In this document: piece after piece, positions 1-9,642 of the stretch
How the letters are laid out: every line of letters begins with the position of its first letter
Position numbering within the stretch: the first letter of the stretch is position 1
Assembly (NCBI RefSeq): GCF_000210295.1
Contig: NC_026738.1
Location: 248,001 to 312,000, forward strand
DNA from: Trypanosoma brucei gambiense DAL972
Lineage: Eukaryota > Euglenozoa > Kinetoplastea > Trypanosomatida > Trypanosomatidae
DNA length: 64,000 nt
Direction of reading: 5' to 3'
Notes under the pieces: model-generated
Told to the model about the DNA's origin: nothing
Databases searched by the model: none
Seen by the model: only the letters and a program-made list of their open reading frames with translations
Program-made: the position numbers and the translations under genes

Positions 1-78
1 GCGGCCAACTACGTGCACAGCGGGATTGACGACTTTTACGCAAAGGGCGGGAATGACGTATATCACAAGTACACATAA
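1..78 (+). CDS. C-terminal end of an unidentified upstream gene (partial)
   Basis: Frame 1 is open from the first base and ends at a TAA at 76-78, giving 25 C-terminal residues rich in Tyr, Gly, Asp and His. The start and most of the gene lie outside the window. The AT-poor codon usage matches the bona fide genes downstream and differs from the spacer that follows, which is why it is taken as coding. Too little is present to name a family. Confidence 0.45.
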   Translation, partial: AANYVHSGIDDFYAKGGNDVYHKYT

Positions 79-624
79 TGATGAACGTCATTCTATGAGG
101 TGGAGGGCTATTTAGACCTGAAAGGCACAGTTATGCACAGAAGTGCTGAAGAAGGCGAATCAGGGAGCGGGAACACTGGAAGCCTCGACAATTACCGCAG
201 TGTGAGTGCAACTTTCCAATATATTTTGCCTAATGGAGGGCATTGATAGGAAATACCGAAGTCGTTTACCACTAACTGCAGAGGGAGGCAGGGAGGGGGG
301 GGTGTAAATAACTGAAGTCAGCCGTCCTTGACGGACACCGCTCGGTGATAACATTTACCCACTTCCCACGCTGGTTGCTGTGGTTTGCCGCAGTGATTGT
401 AAGGAAGGTTAATGGAAATCATCGGTGCATGAGCGGGCGGATAGTTGTATTTGAATTGAAATGTGTTATGTTGCAAGCAGTGAGAAAATAACCGTGTAAT
501 TCACAAACATGCGCCAAGGTAAGTCATAACACGACAAAAGGCGTGGATGTAATACAAGAAAAAATTTGTTTTTCTCTTTCCTATTCTGCTTTAATAGGTT
601 TCTGGCAGAGGTTACACCACCGTG
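79..624. other. Spacer: 3' UTR of the upstream gene and 5' region of the UBX gene
   Basis: No ORF of credible composition occurs here. The stretch holds a short G-run near 295-301 and a T/C-rich tract at about 567-592 followed by the AG at 596-597. It is taken as UTR and intergenic sequence. Confidence 0.6.
566..597 (+). promoter_or_regulatory. Probable trans-splice acceptor for the UBX gene
   Basis: A T/C-rich tract is followed by the first AG at 596-597, 27 bases before the ATG at 625. Polypyrimidine plus AG is the usual spliced-leader acceptor signal in trypanosomes. It supports the ATG start rather than the GTG just before it. Confidence 0.55.
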
Positions 625-2187
625 ATGTACGTTTGTGAGAACGTTGATGCGGCGCTCGCGTACGTGAACAAATGGCGCGCGCCGCTCCTGATTCTTGTGA
701 ACAGCGCTGACTCAGCAGCGGCCGCAGCTACCTGTTCACTAAACTGCGACGACATCCCAGAGTTTTACGCCTCTGACCGAGTGCATGGCAAGAAGGTAAT
801 CAACCCCAACTTCCGTTTCAGTTCCGAAGCCATCCAACACAGCGGGCCACTGCAGCGCCGGGCCCTGGAAGTGTTTCTGAATGAGTCAAGACTCGACAGC
901 GTGGTGGTTGTGCACCTAATTGTTGCAGGATCGGCTGCTCATGAATTGTTCGTTGCCGCCGTTCCAGAGGCCAAAGATGTTGCTCCTTGTCTCTTTGTTT
1001 TTTCGCCGAAGCAGAGTGGGATGGAACGCGTCGCGTTGCACGGACCCAACTTGACTCCTGCAAACATCAGCAACGTACTTCGCACATCGTTTCAGGGGCT
1101 TCAGGTGCCGGAGACGACTGGGGCACGGAGCACATTTCTCACACAAGTGGGAGACATGAATGCGGCACAGCAGCGTTTGTTGCTGTCTCAACCTCAGGAT
1201 GCTGGAGCACCGCGGTTCGGAGCGCTCTCCACGGTTGGCGTTACTCCTGCGGCGCGTGCCGCCCCTGCTGGTGATACAACGCGGACTCATCCTGCAGTAC
1301 CATCTCAAATGGGGGAGAAACGGGCCGGAGACAAAGATGAGGGTGGTGTCGCTAAGGGTGATAGTGACGAGGCACCTCACAGTAAGAGGAGTGTGGTGGA
1401 ATGTCGTGATGGTGAAGGGTGCCGTGTTAAATACAGAGGCGGCGGCTCTGATGAGCGGCTGGAGACTGAGACGGTTAGTGGCCCTGAAGAAGGGAAACAA
1501 ACCGAACACCCGCCGTGCGGTTCTAGCACAGTAAATGAAGAAGGAGATAAAACAGCAGTGGCTACCGCAGATTCCCAAAGTGCCTCTAATGGCATAGACC
1601 TGCGCTGCGGTCTACCCAACGGCGAAACCTACACGGTGCGTGGGCTTGATAGCTCCACCGCCACTTTGGCTGCGAATGTGCGTGAACAGGTGGCAACTTT
1701 ACTGGAGCACAACGAGTTTGTCTTCGCGCGACCGTATCCACCACATCGCTTTACCGTGGAGGAGGAAACCCGGACTCTTGAGACCATTGGAATGCGCAAT
1801 TCCTCAGTTGTGCGTGTCATTCCGACGGGCGCTCCTTCCTATGGAGCAGCTACCAGTCAGGTAAAATCGGGTGCGACTGAAGTATTTGGCATGGTTTCGT
1901 CGTGGTTTGGCCGCGCGAGTGGCTTCGGCAACTCGTCAACTGCCCCTCAGGCGTCGGGAACATCGGCCACTCGTGCGGCACGCCCACCCAACAGTCGGGT
2001 ACGCACAATGGCACAAATGCTCGCTGAGAATGAAGAAGAGGAGAACCGAAGGGCTTTACGGAACAGTGCGATGGAAGGAGGACAGGGGAGTAGAGCAAAC
2101 AGATATTATGGTGGAGCATCTACGGAATACGTGGGGCGTGATGATGGTGAAGACAGCGAAGATGAAGAAGTCAGGCGACGCTCCTAA
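625..2187 (+). CDS. UBX-domain protein with a thioredoxin-like N-terminus
   Basis: The protein has 520 residues from the first ATG; a GTG codon directly upstream is not a likely eukaryotic start. Residues 1-150 have the alternating strand/helix pattern of a thioredoxin-like fold, like that at the N-terminus of UBXD2/UBXN4-type proteins, with no CxxC active site. Residues 210-320 are charged, low in complexity and probably disordered. Residues 325-400 look like a UBX (ubiquitin-like) domain: a strand starting at DLRCGLPNGE, an Arg-rich turn, and a closing VVRVIP strand. The C-terminus is acidic. UBX proteins recruit the AAA ATPase p97/VCP (Cdc48) to ubiquitylated substrates, often at the ER; that role is inferred from the family. 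No transmembrane hairpin was seen, so membrane attachment as in human UBXN4 is not supported. Confidence 0.7.
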   Translation: MYVCENVDAALAYVNKWRAPLLILVNSADSAAAAATCSLNCDDIPEFYASDRVHGKKVINPNFRFSSEAIQHSGPLQRRALEVFLNESRLDSVVVVHLIVAGSAAHELFVAAVPEAKDVAPCLFVFSPKQSGMERVALHGPNLTPANISNVLRTSFQGLQVPETTGARSTFLTQVGDMNAAQQRLLLSQPQDAGAPRFGALSTVGVTPAARAAPAGDTTRTHPAVPSQMGEKRAGDKDEGGVAKGDSDEAPHSKRSVVECRDGEGCRVKYRGGGSDERLETETVSGPEEGKQTEHPPCGSSTVNEEGDKTAVATADSQSASNGIDLRCGLPNGETYTVRGLDSSTATLAANVREQVATLLEHNEFVFARPYPPHRFTVEEETRTLETIGMRNSSVVRVIPTGAPSYGAATSQVKSGATEVFGMVSSWFGRASGFGNSSTAPQASGTSATRAARPPNSRVRTMAQMLAENEEEENRRALRNSAMEGGQGSRANRYYGGASTEYVGRDDGEDSEDEEVRRRS

Positions 2188-3579
2188 TACGTTGGTCACT
2201 TTTCATCCACTGAGAGAGCGCCCGCTGTGTGTGTGTGTGCGTCTCTGCGGTGAGGAAAAGGTGACAAGAAAAGAGGGGGAGGGGAAGGAAAATGCGTGTG
2301 TGTGCGTGTGTGTGTATGTGAGCGTGTGGCGGCCATGCATTATTTGTAAGGAATAGTGTCAGAGCCTATAGGGAAAAAAGCGGAGAGTGGAGACCAGTGG
2401 AAGGGTATGAAACTGCTTTTTGTGAGCTGAGTGCAACGGAAGGAAGTATGGCAGTAGTGCAGGGGAGATTATGAGGACCTCTGCTAATGTGTTCTTTCCC
2501 TCCTGCCTACCTGTGGTAGTATTTTTTTTTTTTTTTTGCTCATATGCGCGTATAATTATATGTGTATATATATTTCCGGTATCTGTTCCTAGCGTCAGGT
2601 TTCTCTCCATCTCTTTCCCGTAAGGGGCACCGTTCTGTGCCGCTGACAGTGAGGGATCTCTGTTGTCTTTCCATGGTTCTTATTCCCCCTTTGTGTTTGG
2701 TTTTGTATCGTTATTAATGTTGCCTCATTCATTCACATCAGCTCTCTTTCATCCTTTGGTTTTGTTCCTTGTAACTTTGGAGAAGAGGGACTCAACGGTA
2801 CCGAGTAAGGAACATATATATATATATATATTTGGGACTTTAACGAAGGAGGAAAAGAAGAGAAGGAGGGGTCTTGGACAAGACACAAGAACCTCAAGCA
2901 TAAAGAGGTCATAACTGGAAGATAAAGCAACAGAAGAGTGCGTGCAGGATTAAAAAGCAACAACGGACAAAACAGTGTAAATAAAACAAACAGACCGACA
3001 ATCAGGTAGGGGGGCGGGGGAAGAAAAGGGACAACAAAAGAAAGAGCTTTGGGGGGGGGTAGGATAGCCGTGTGGTTGTGTAGGACTAACACCAAAACAT
3101 TTAGTTTGGTTTCCCGACTTAACAGGCCATAATTTACCTTCTATAGACTCCCGCGGCCCCCAACCGCCACTGCGAAGAAGAAACGAACCCAAAGAGGACT
3201 GAAAAATCTCTTCGGCAAGGCAGCGGTGGTCGAGAGGACAGAAAAAAAAAAAGTCCCTCCACTGAGGGGTGTGCTTGGAGTTGAAAAGGAGCAATTAATA
3301 GCGTGGGGTGGAAAAAAGAGGGGGTGACGGAAATTTCTGAACAACAGCGACAACAACAAGAAGGCAGAACAAAAGGTGAAACCAAAAGCACTGGCGTAAA
3401 CGGGAGCGCCTGCGGAAGCATCAGTTGCAGTGGTAGGAAGTAGATAGGCACACGAAGGAGTCACTGACAACGGACATACACACACATATATATATATATT
3501 AGACTAAGAGGGAGGTGGAGTAATAAAAGGAGGTAGCGTTGAATATTGTATAATATCGTTACATATAGGTGTTAAAGGA
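2188..3579. other. Low-complexity spacer between the UBX gene and CK1.1
   Basis: It contains TG-rich sequence at about 2226-2325, a T16 run near 2521-2537, a (TA)n stretch at 2813-2831, a purine-rich A/G segment from about 2840 to 3440, and short TA repeats near 3485-3500. Open frames here are low-complexity artefacts. I take it as UTRs plus spacer. Confidence 0.6.
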
Positions 3580-4572
3580 ATGGGTGGCGACGGGCGCATT
3601 AGTCGCAACACACTGATTGGTGGGAAGTACCACGTTGTAAAGCAAATAGGATCTGGCTCTTTTGGTGATGTTTTCCAAGGGACAAATATTCAAACAGGTG
3701 AGCACATTGTGGTGAAGTTGGAGCCGGCGCGCGGTCAGCAGCGGCTGCGGTCGGAGGTGTGGATGTATCATCATCTCAGAAGAGCGGGAGGGGATCACTT
3801 AGTGGGTATTCCTAATATTCTTCATTACGGCGTACAGGGAGATTTTAACGTGATGGTTATGGATCTTCTCGGGCCCTCATTGGAGGATCTTTTCAGTTTC
3901 TGTGGTCGTCGGCTGTCATTGAAAACAACGCTGATGTTAGCGGAGCAGATGATTGCGCGTATTGAATTTGTCCACAGTAAGAGTATAATTCACCGTGATA
4001 TTAAACCTGATAACTTCCTAATGGGAACGGGAAAGAAGGGCCATCACGTGTACATCATTGACTTCGGACTTGCAAAGAAGTACCGTGATGCACGAACACA
4101 TCAGCACATTCCATACAAGGAAGGCAAAAGTTTAACTGGGACGGCACGTTACTGTTCCATCAACACACATATTGGCATTGAGCAGAGCCGACGTGATGAT
4201 TTGGAAGGTATCGGTTATATCCTCATGTATTTCCTCCGTGGCTCACTGCCGTGGCAGGGTTTAAAGGCACCTACGAAGAGGGAACGATATATGCGACTTG
4301 CAAAGTTGAAGATGGCTACTCCCTTGGAAACTCTCTGCCGAGGCTTCCCTGCTGAGTTTGCGGCATATTTGAACTACACCCGTAGTCTACATTTTGAGGA
4401 CAAACCGGATTACAGTTATTTGAAACGTCTCTTCCGTGAGCTTTTTGTGCGTGAAGGTTATCATATGGATTATGTTTTTGACTGGACACTAAAGCGGATT
4501 CACGACACATTACATCCCTCCAGTGATGCTGCGCTTGAAGACGGTGATGAGGAGAGTGATGACACCGAATGA
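3580..4572 (+). CDS. CK1.1: Casein kinase 1 isoform 1 (CK1.1)
   Basis: A 330-residue Ser/Thr kinase of the CK1 family. The Gly-rich loop ([10 protein letters not shown]) is at about residues 22-31, the catalytic HRDIKPDN begins at H138, and DFG follows. The CK1 signature [17 protein letters not shown] replaces the usual APE motif. The C-terminal tail is short and acidic ([10 protein letters not shown]). Large parts are nearly identical in DNA to the neighbouring CK1.2 gene; the divergent parts are the N-terminal lobe, a stretch at about residues 231-254, and the tail. This identifies it as the first of the CK1 pair, which T. brucei carries as CK1.1 and CK1.2; from memory CK1.1 is the non-essential isoform. 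The ATG at 3580 begins [10 protein letters not shown]. Confidence 0.93.
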   Translation: MGGDGRISRNTLIGGKYHVVKQIGSGSFGDVFQGTNIQTGEHIVVKLEPARGQQRLRSEVWMYHHLRRAGGDHLVGIPNILHYGVQGDFNVMVMDLLGPSLEDLFSFCGRRLSLKTTLMLAEQMIARIEFVHSKSIIHRDIKPDNFLMGTGKKGHHVYIIDFGLAKKYRDARTHQHIPYKEGKSLTGTARYCSINTHIGIEQSRRDDLEGIGYILMYFLRGSLPWQGLKAPTKRERYMRLAKLKMATPLETLCRGFPAEFAAYLNYTRSLHFEDKPDYSYLKRLFRELFVREGYHMDYVFDWTLKRIHDTLHPSSDAALEDGDEESDDTE

Positions 4573-6667
4573 TGGGGAGCAATTTTTTAACCCCATAACA
4601 CACAACCAATTATTATTATTATTATTGTTATTGGTACTATCATTATTGTTGTTATTTGTTCATTTCCATTGTTCTCTCCAAGCTTCGCTTGCGCGCGAAC
4701 TAACATATCTGTTTACGTACATTTTATATATGTGCCCGTGTGCTGAAGCCTGTCGGCCCTCCCCTTTTTTTTTCTTTCCCTCTCTCCTCTTGTTTTATGT
4801 CTCCGTGTACTAATCCACCGGATCGCGTATTTTCCTCTCCCTTTTTGGCTCACCACTTCACCATTTTTTTTCATATGTTTTGCTTTACCTTCCCCTCATA
4901 AGGGGATGTAAAAATACTTGACTATTTTACACCACACCAACGAAGTGAATTATATGTGTGTGAATCTGTGGGAGAAAAGTGGGGGACATAATGGAAATGG
5001 GGAAGAATTAATATACGCGACCGTTTTATATTTCCCTTTCCCTTTCTTTTCCCTTTAATAATACTGTTACTACCACTATTATTATTACTATTATTACTGT
5101 TATTATCGTTATTTCATTGTTGTTTTTTTCCTTTTATGGATGAGGAAGATGAGGGAAACAGGGAAAACGAAAGAAAAATGAAAGTAGGGATGAGAACAAC
5201 GATGTGTTAGTGAGGTGATATATTCGAGGTCGTTTTGCCATGAAATAAGAACTTACAGTATTCTGTTAGTTGCTTTACCTTTTGCTGATTTTTCTTTTAA
5301 CTGTTTTTTTTTTGTATTGTTATGGTCGTTGCTATCACTTGTAATGCAACGTGAAGCCTTTATGGGCCTGTTTCAAGTTTATGTAAACGCTTTCACACGA
5401 GCCTTCACCATACGTTTGTACTGCATGAATGTAACAAAAATGATAATAACATATATATATATATATAACTTTTAATGTAATATGTAAGGGACAATCAAAT
5501 AAATAATACACGAAGGGAGAGAGATTGTGTGTATGTCAGGAGTGTGCGGTGTGAAACAGAACGATTTCTTCCTTTTTTTCCTTTTTTTTAAAAAATATAA
5601 AATATATGATAAGTCTTTATTTATTTATTTTATTTTCTTCTTTTTTTTGGCTGCTTTGTTTTGTCGTTAATTCTGCTTTAGGTGGAGATATGGTGGGGAA
5701 TAGGCACACATGCTTTCGGGGAAAGTGCAATGGGTGTTGTAGAAGAAATGTGGGGGCAATTTGTTTATTGTTTCGTTTAATTCTTTTTTTTATTTTCATA
5801 ATTATTGTTGTTAGGAGGATAAGGAAAACACGGATACATACATACATACATGAACATATAATATATATACATATATATGTTTATGTTTATATGTTTATAT
5901 ATTTATATATATTTCTGAAAGTGCTATTATTTCTCTCAAGTTATTTGACTCGCACGTTTTCCTTTTTTTCTTTTTCTTTTTTCCCCCAGATTTTATTTTC
6001 CCTATTCCTGCCTTCCGCAACTCGTGATAGTGTACATAACTGGCGGTCATATTTCCTTTTTTTTCTTTTTCTGGGTCCGTTTCCTCTCATATTTCTGTTT
6101 CCTCATGAATATATAATAATTTTACAAATAAAAAGAAAAGTGCATTTGCAATGAGTTTCATAAACTAACAGTCCTTTCATATTTCCTTTCCTTTCCTCTT
6201 TTTTTTGTTCCTTTATTATTATTGTTATTATTATTATAATTATCCTTTCGTTTCCGTTTTCGGGCCAAACATTACGTGGTTTTAGAAACGGAGGTAGAAA
6301 CGAGAAAAAAAAACAAATAATAAAGGACTGCAAAGGGACAAAAGGAAAAAACAAAACGAGCAACAAAAGCAGGAGAAAAAAAATTAAAGGAGGAAAAGCA
6401 AACAAACCAACAAACAAACAAATTCTACAAAAAAAAGTAAAATAAGGATAGAAGGAGGACACGCGAAGGTGATTGAAATTATTTTATAAGAAAGGTGTGC
6501 GACAGCAACAGGTCGCGACGAGCTGAGGAGGAATTATAGATTAAATAAACAACAACCCCAACAGCAGCGGCGAGAGCAGCGGTGACAGCGGCAATAATCC
6601 AACCAAAATCAAACAAAAAAAAAAGAGAAGAAAGAGAATCAAAAACAGAAACTGTCGGTTATAAACA
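4573..6667. other. AT-rich spacer between CK1.1 and CK1.2
   Basis: The spacer has ATT/TTA trinucleotide runs (4610-4650, 5070-5110, 6210-6245), TA and CATA microsatellites (5450-5467, 5840-5915), poly-T tracts, and an A-rich segment (6300-6660) before CK1.2. No credible gene was found. Despite the near identity of the two kinases' coding blocks, these flanks are not obviously duplicated. Confidence 0.6.
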
Positions 6668-7597
6668 ATGAGCGTAGAGCTTCGTGTGGGAAACCGATTC
6701 CGCATCGGGCAAAAAATTGGTTCCGGTTCGTTTGGTGAAATATTCCGGGGGACAAATATTCAAACAGGTGATCCGGTTGCCATCAAGTTGGAGCAGGTAA
6801 AAACCCGCCACCCGCAACTTGCCTTTGAGGCCCGCTTTTACCGCGTTCTCAACGCTGGTGGCGGTGTTGTGGGTATTCCTAATGTTCTTTACCATGGCGT
6901 AGAAGGGGAATTTAACGTGATGGTTATTGATCTTCTCGGGCCCTCATTGGAGGATCTTTTCAGTTTCTGTGGTCGTCGGCTGTCATTGAAAACAACGCTG
7001 ATGTTAGCGGAGCAGATGATTGCGCGTATTGAATTTGTCCACAGTAAGAGTATAATTCACCGTGATATTAAACCTGATAACTTCCTAATGGGAACGGGAA
7101 AGAAGGGCCACCACGTGTACATCATTGACTTCGGACTTGCAAAGAAGTACCGTGATGCACGAACACATCAGCACATTCCATACAAGGAAGGCAAAAGTTT
7201 AACTGGGACGGCACGTTACTGTTCCATCAACACACATATTGGCATTGAGCAGAGCCGACGTGATGATTTGGAAGGTATCGGTTATATCCTCATGTATTTC
7301 CTCCGTGGCTCACTGCCGTGGCAGGGTTTAAAGGCACACACCAAACAGGAGAAGTACGCCCGTATTTCTGATAGGAAGCAGACCACATCCGTAGAGACTC
7401 TCTGCAGGAGCTTCCCTGCTGAGTTTGCGGCATATTTGAACTACACCCGTAGTCTACATTTTGAGGACAAACCGGATTACAGTTATTTGAAACGTCTCTT
7501 CCGTGAGCTTTTTGTGCGTGAAGGTTATCATGTGGATTATGTTTTTGACTGGACACTAAAGCGGATTCACGACACGTTGCAAGAGGGCCGTGCGGAT

Positions 7598-7628
<31 letters not shown>

Positions 7629-7666
7629 GGCGTGGATCTGAAAAGGAAGATGAACATCCCGTCTAA
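6668..7666 (+). CDS. CK1.2: Casein kinase 1 isoform 2 (CK1.2)
   Basis: A 332-residue CK1-family Ser/Thr kinase. The Gly-rich loop ([10 protein letters not shown]) is near residue 18, catalytic HRDIKPDN begins at H131, and DFG and the CK1-specific SINTHIG motif are intact. It ends in a Gln run encoded by mixed CAG/CAA codons (about 7597-7627) followed by a charged tail. The central and C-lobe DNA is nearly identical to CK1.1. In T. brucei, CK1.2 is the essential isoform, a recognised drug target, and is reported to control turnover and translation of ZC3H11, whose gene lies immediately downstream here. That function is from published work, not visible in the sequence. Confidence 0.93.
7597..7627 (+). 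repeat. CAG/CAA repeat encoding the CK1.2 polyglutamine tail
   Basis: A run of about ten Gln codons (CAG and CAA interspersed) lies inside the CK1.2 CDS just before the basic/acidic C-terminus. It is likely to vary in length between strains. Confidence 0.8.
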
Positions 7667-9607
7667 AGAGACGAAGATAGAAGAAAAGGAGAAGGAAAAA
7701 AAAAAAAAGAAAAGAAGGAAATAAGAGAAGAAGAGAATAAGAGAGAGAAAGAGGGTGAACTGCCCATTACACAATTGGGAGGCAGACAAGGAGCGCAGCG
7801 GTAATTTGAAGATGCGTGACTGTACAAAGCAAACCGATAGTAAACAAAAGGGGGGAATGGAACGCACTCAAGCGAACCCAAACAAACGAAAAAGGGGGGG
7901 GGGGGAGAAAAAAAAAAAAAGAGAAAAACAACAACAACAACAACAAAAGCAATCAAGAGCCCCCCAAACAAAATGTGATATAAAAATAAAAGATGTGAGA
8001 GGGATATGGAAAGGGAGGAGGGATGAGGAAAAAAAAAATTTGACTATCATATGTGTAATTAGGCTGTGGAGATTTTTTTTTTTTTGAAAAAAAGAAACCC
8101 AAACACGACGCTCCGTTACCCACCGCAGGAAACACGTTACAGCACAGATTGCGTTTTTTTTTTTGTGTGTGTGTGTGTTTGTGTATTTGTTTGTGTTTTT
8201 TTTTCTTTTTTTTCCTTCCTTATGGCAAGTGTTTGAGGTGGTGGAGGTTTATGTGTCGGTTTGAAGGATGCAGAAAGCCTAAAAAGTGAGAGAAGGAAGA
8301 AAAGGATTGCGGAGGTGGAAATGACAAACACGAAGAAAATGAATGATCGAACAAATGAACGAGGAGTTGGAAAGGAGGAGAAAAAGGGTGCATTAGACAA
8401 AGAAAGCAAAAAGTTAACGAGACAAGACACAAAGAAAAGAAAAAAAAAAGAGAAGAGAAGCGAATAGAAGAAAAGGAGAGAAAAGACAGATACCAAAAAA
8501 CAACAACAACAACTACAAATCAATGAGTTGAAAGTCACCACAATGACAACAGTCACGCATTGTTCCAATTTTCCGCGCATTACTTGATGTGGCTTTACTC
8601 GATTATTATTATTATTATTACTACTGTTGTTGTTGCTGCTGCTGTTAGTTTTTGTGCATCTGGAAATTTCCCTCAGTCAAATGATGGAGCAAAGGGGGGA
8701 AGTGTTCAGAAGATGAATGGCATTAGAGAGAGAAAGAGAAGAGACGGAATTAAAGAAAAATGAAGGAAAGAAGGAAAGAAAGAAAAAATAAAATAATATA
8801 AAAAGAAGGGGATGGTGTGAGATGATGCGGGTAGCGGTTAATGGAATCCCGCTGTCGCATCGCAAAAGCTCGCAGTTGTCGTTATAAATATTACAAAGGG
8901 TGTACTTGAGTCAACATATTTATATATTTATGTAAAGAGAGAAAGAGAGGGGAAAAACAAAAGGGAGGAGAGGAAAGAAGGAAGGAAAAAGTTAAGTTAG
9001 GCGTGAAGTTGTGGTGATGAGAGGAAAATAATGGGAAATTTCCTTTTTTTTTTTGAAAAAAGGAAAAGAAAGAGAGGAGAGGGGTTAAGGGGGGAGGGGG
9101 GCGGTGGCGACGGAGTACAGGAAAGAAGAATAATAAAACGAAACACAAGAAAAATAAAGAAGAATGTGCGCCTCGGCGTTTTTTTAAAAAAAATTTGGCC
9201 CCATATATGTGGCGTGTCATGTATATATTTATAGATGAGTCGTTTTTATTAATACAAAACAAAAACAAGAAAAAGTAAGCAAAAATTCAAGAAAAAAAAA
9301 GGAAAAGGAATAAAATACTATCATGTATATTACAACTAATTTCTTTCTTCTTCTTCGTTTCTTCGTTTCTTCGCTTCTTCCTTCCTTCCCTCTTCTTTTC
9401 CCGTTATTTTATATACTTATGCGTATTATTGTTATGATCATCATCAACATTATTGTCACTATTATTGTTATCTTACTGTGGCGAAGGGGAGGCATCGTGT
9501 GTTTTGCGTTCCTTTGAGTTTTTTTTCTTTTTGTTTTTTCTTGTGTGTTTTGGTTGTTTTCATTTTTCAATGAATGGCGAATGTATGTAAATTTTTTTTG
9601 TTATTCG

Positions 9608-9642
<35 letters not shown>

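Noticed and set aside
160..354. Minus-strand ORF of 64 codons before the UBX gene
   Set aside because: Short, no domain, opposite to the gene direction, in spacer.
916..1578. Minus-strand 220-codon ORF inside the UBX gene
   Set aside because: Shadow frame of the sense gene, with Cys/Ser/Arg-rich composition typical of antisense reading.
5606..6154. 182-codon ATG-led ORF between the CK1 genes
   Set aside because: Phe/Leu/Tyr/Ile-rich, spans TA and poly-T repeats; looks like UTR.
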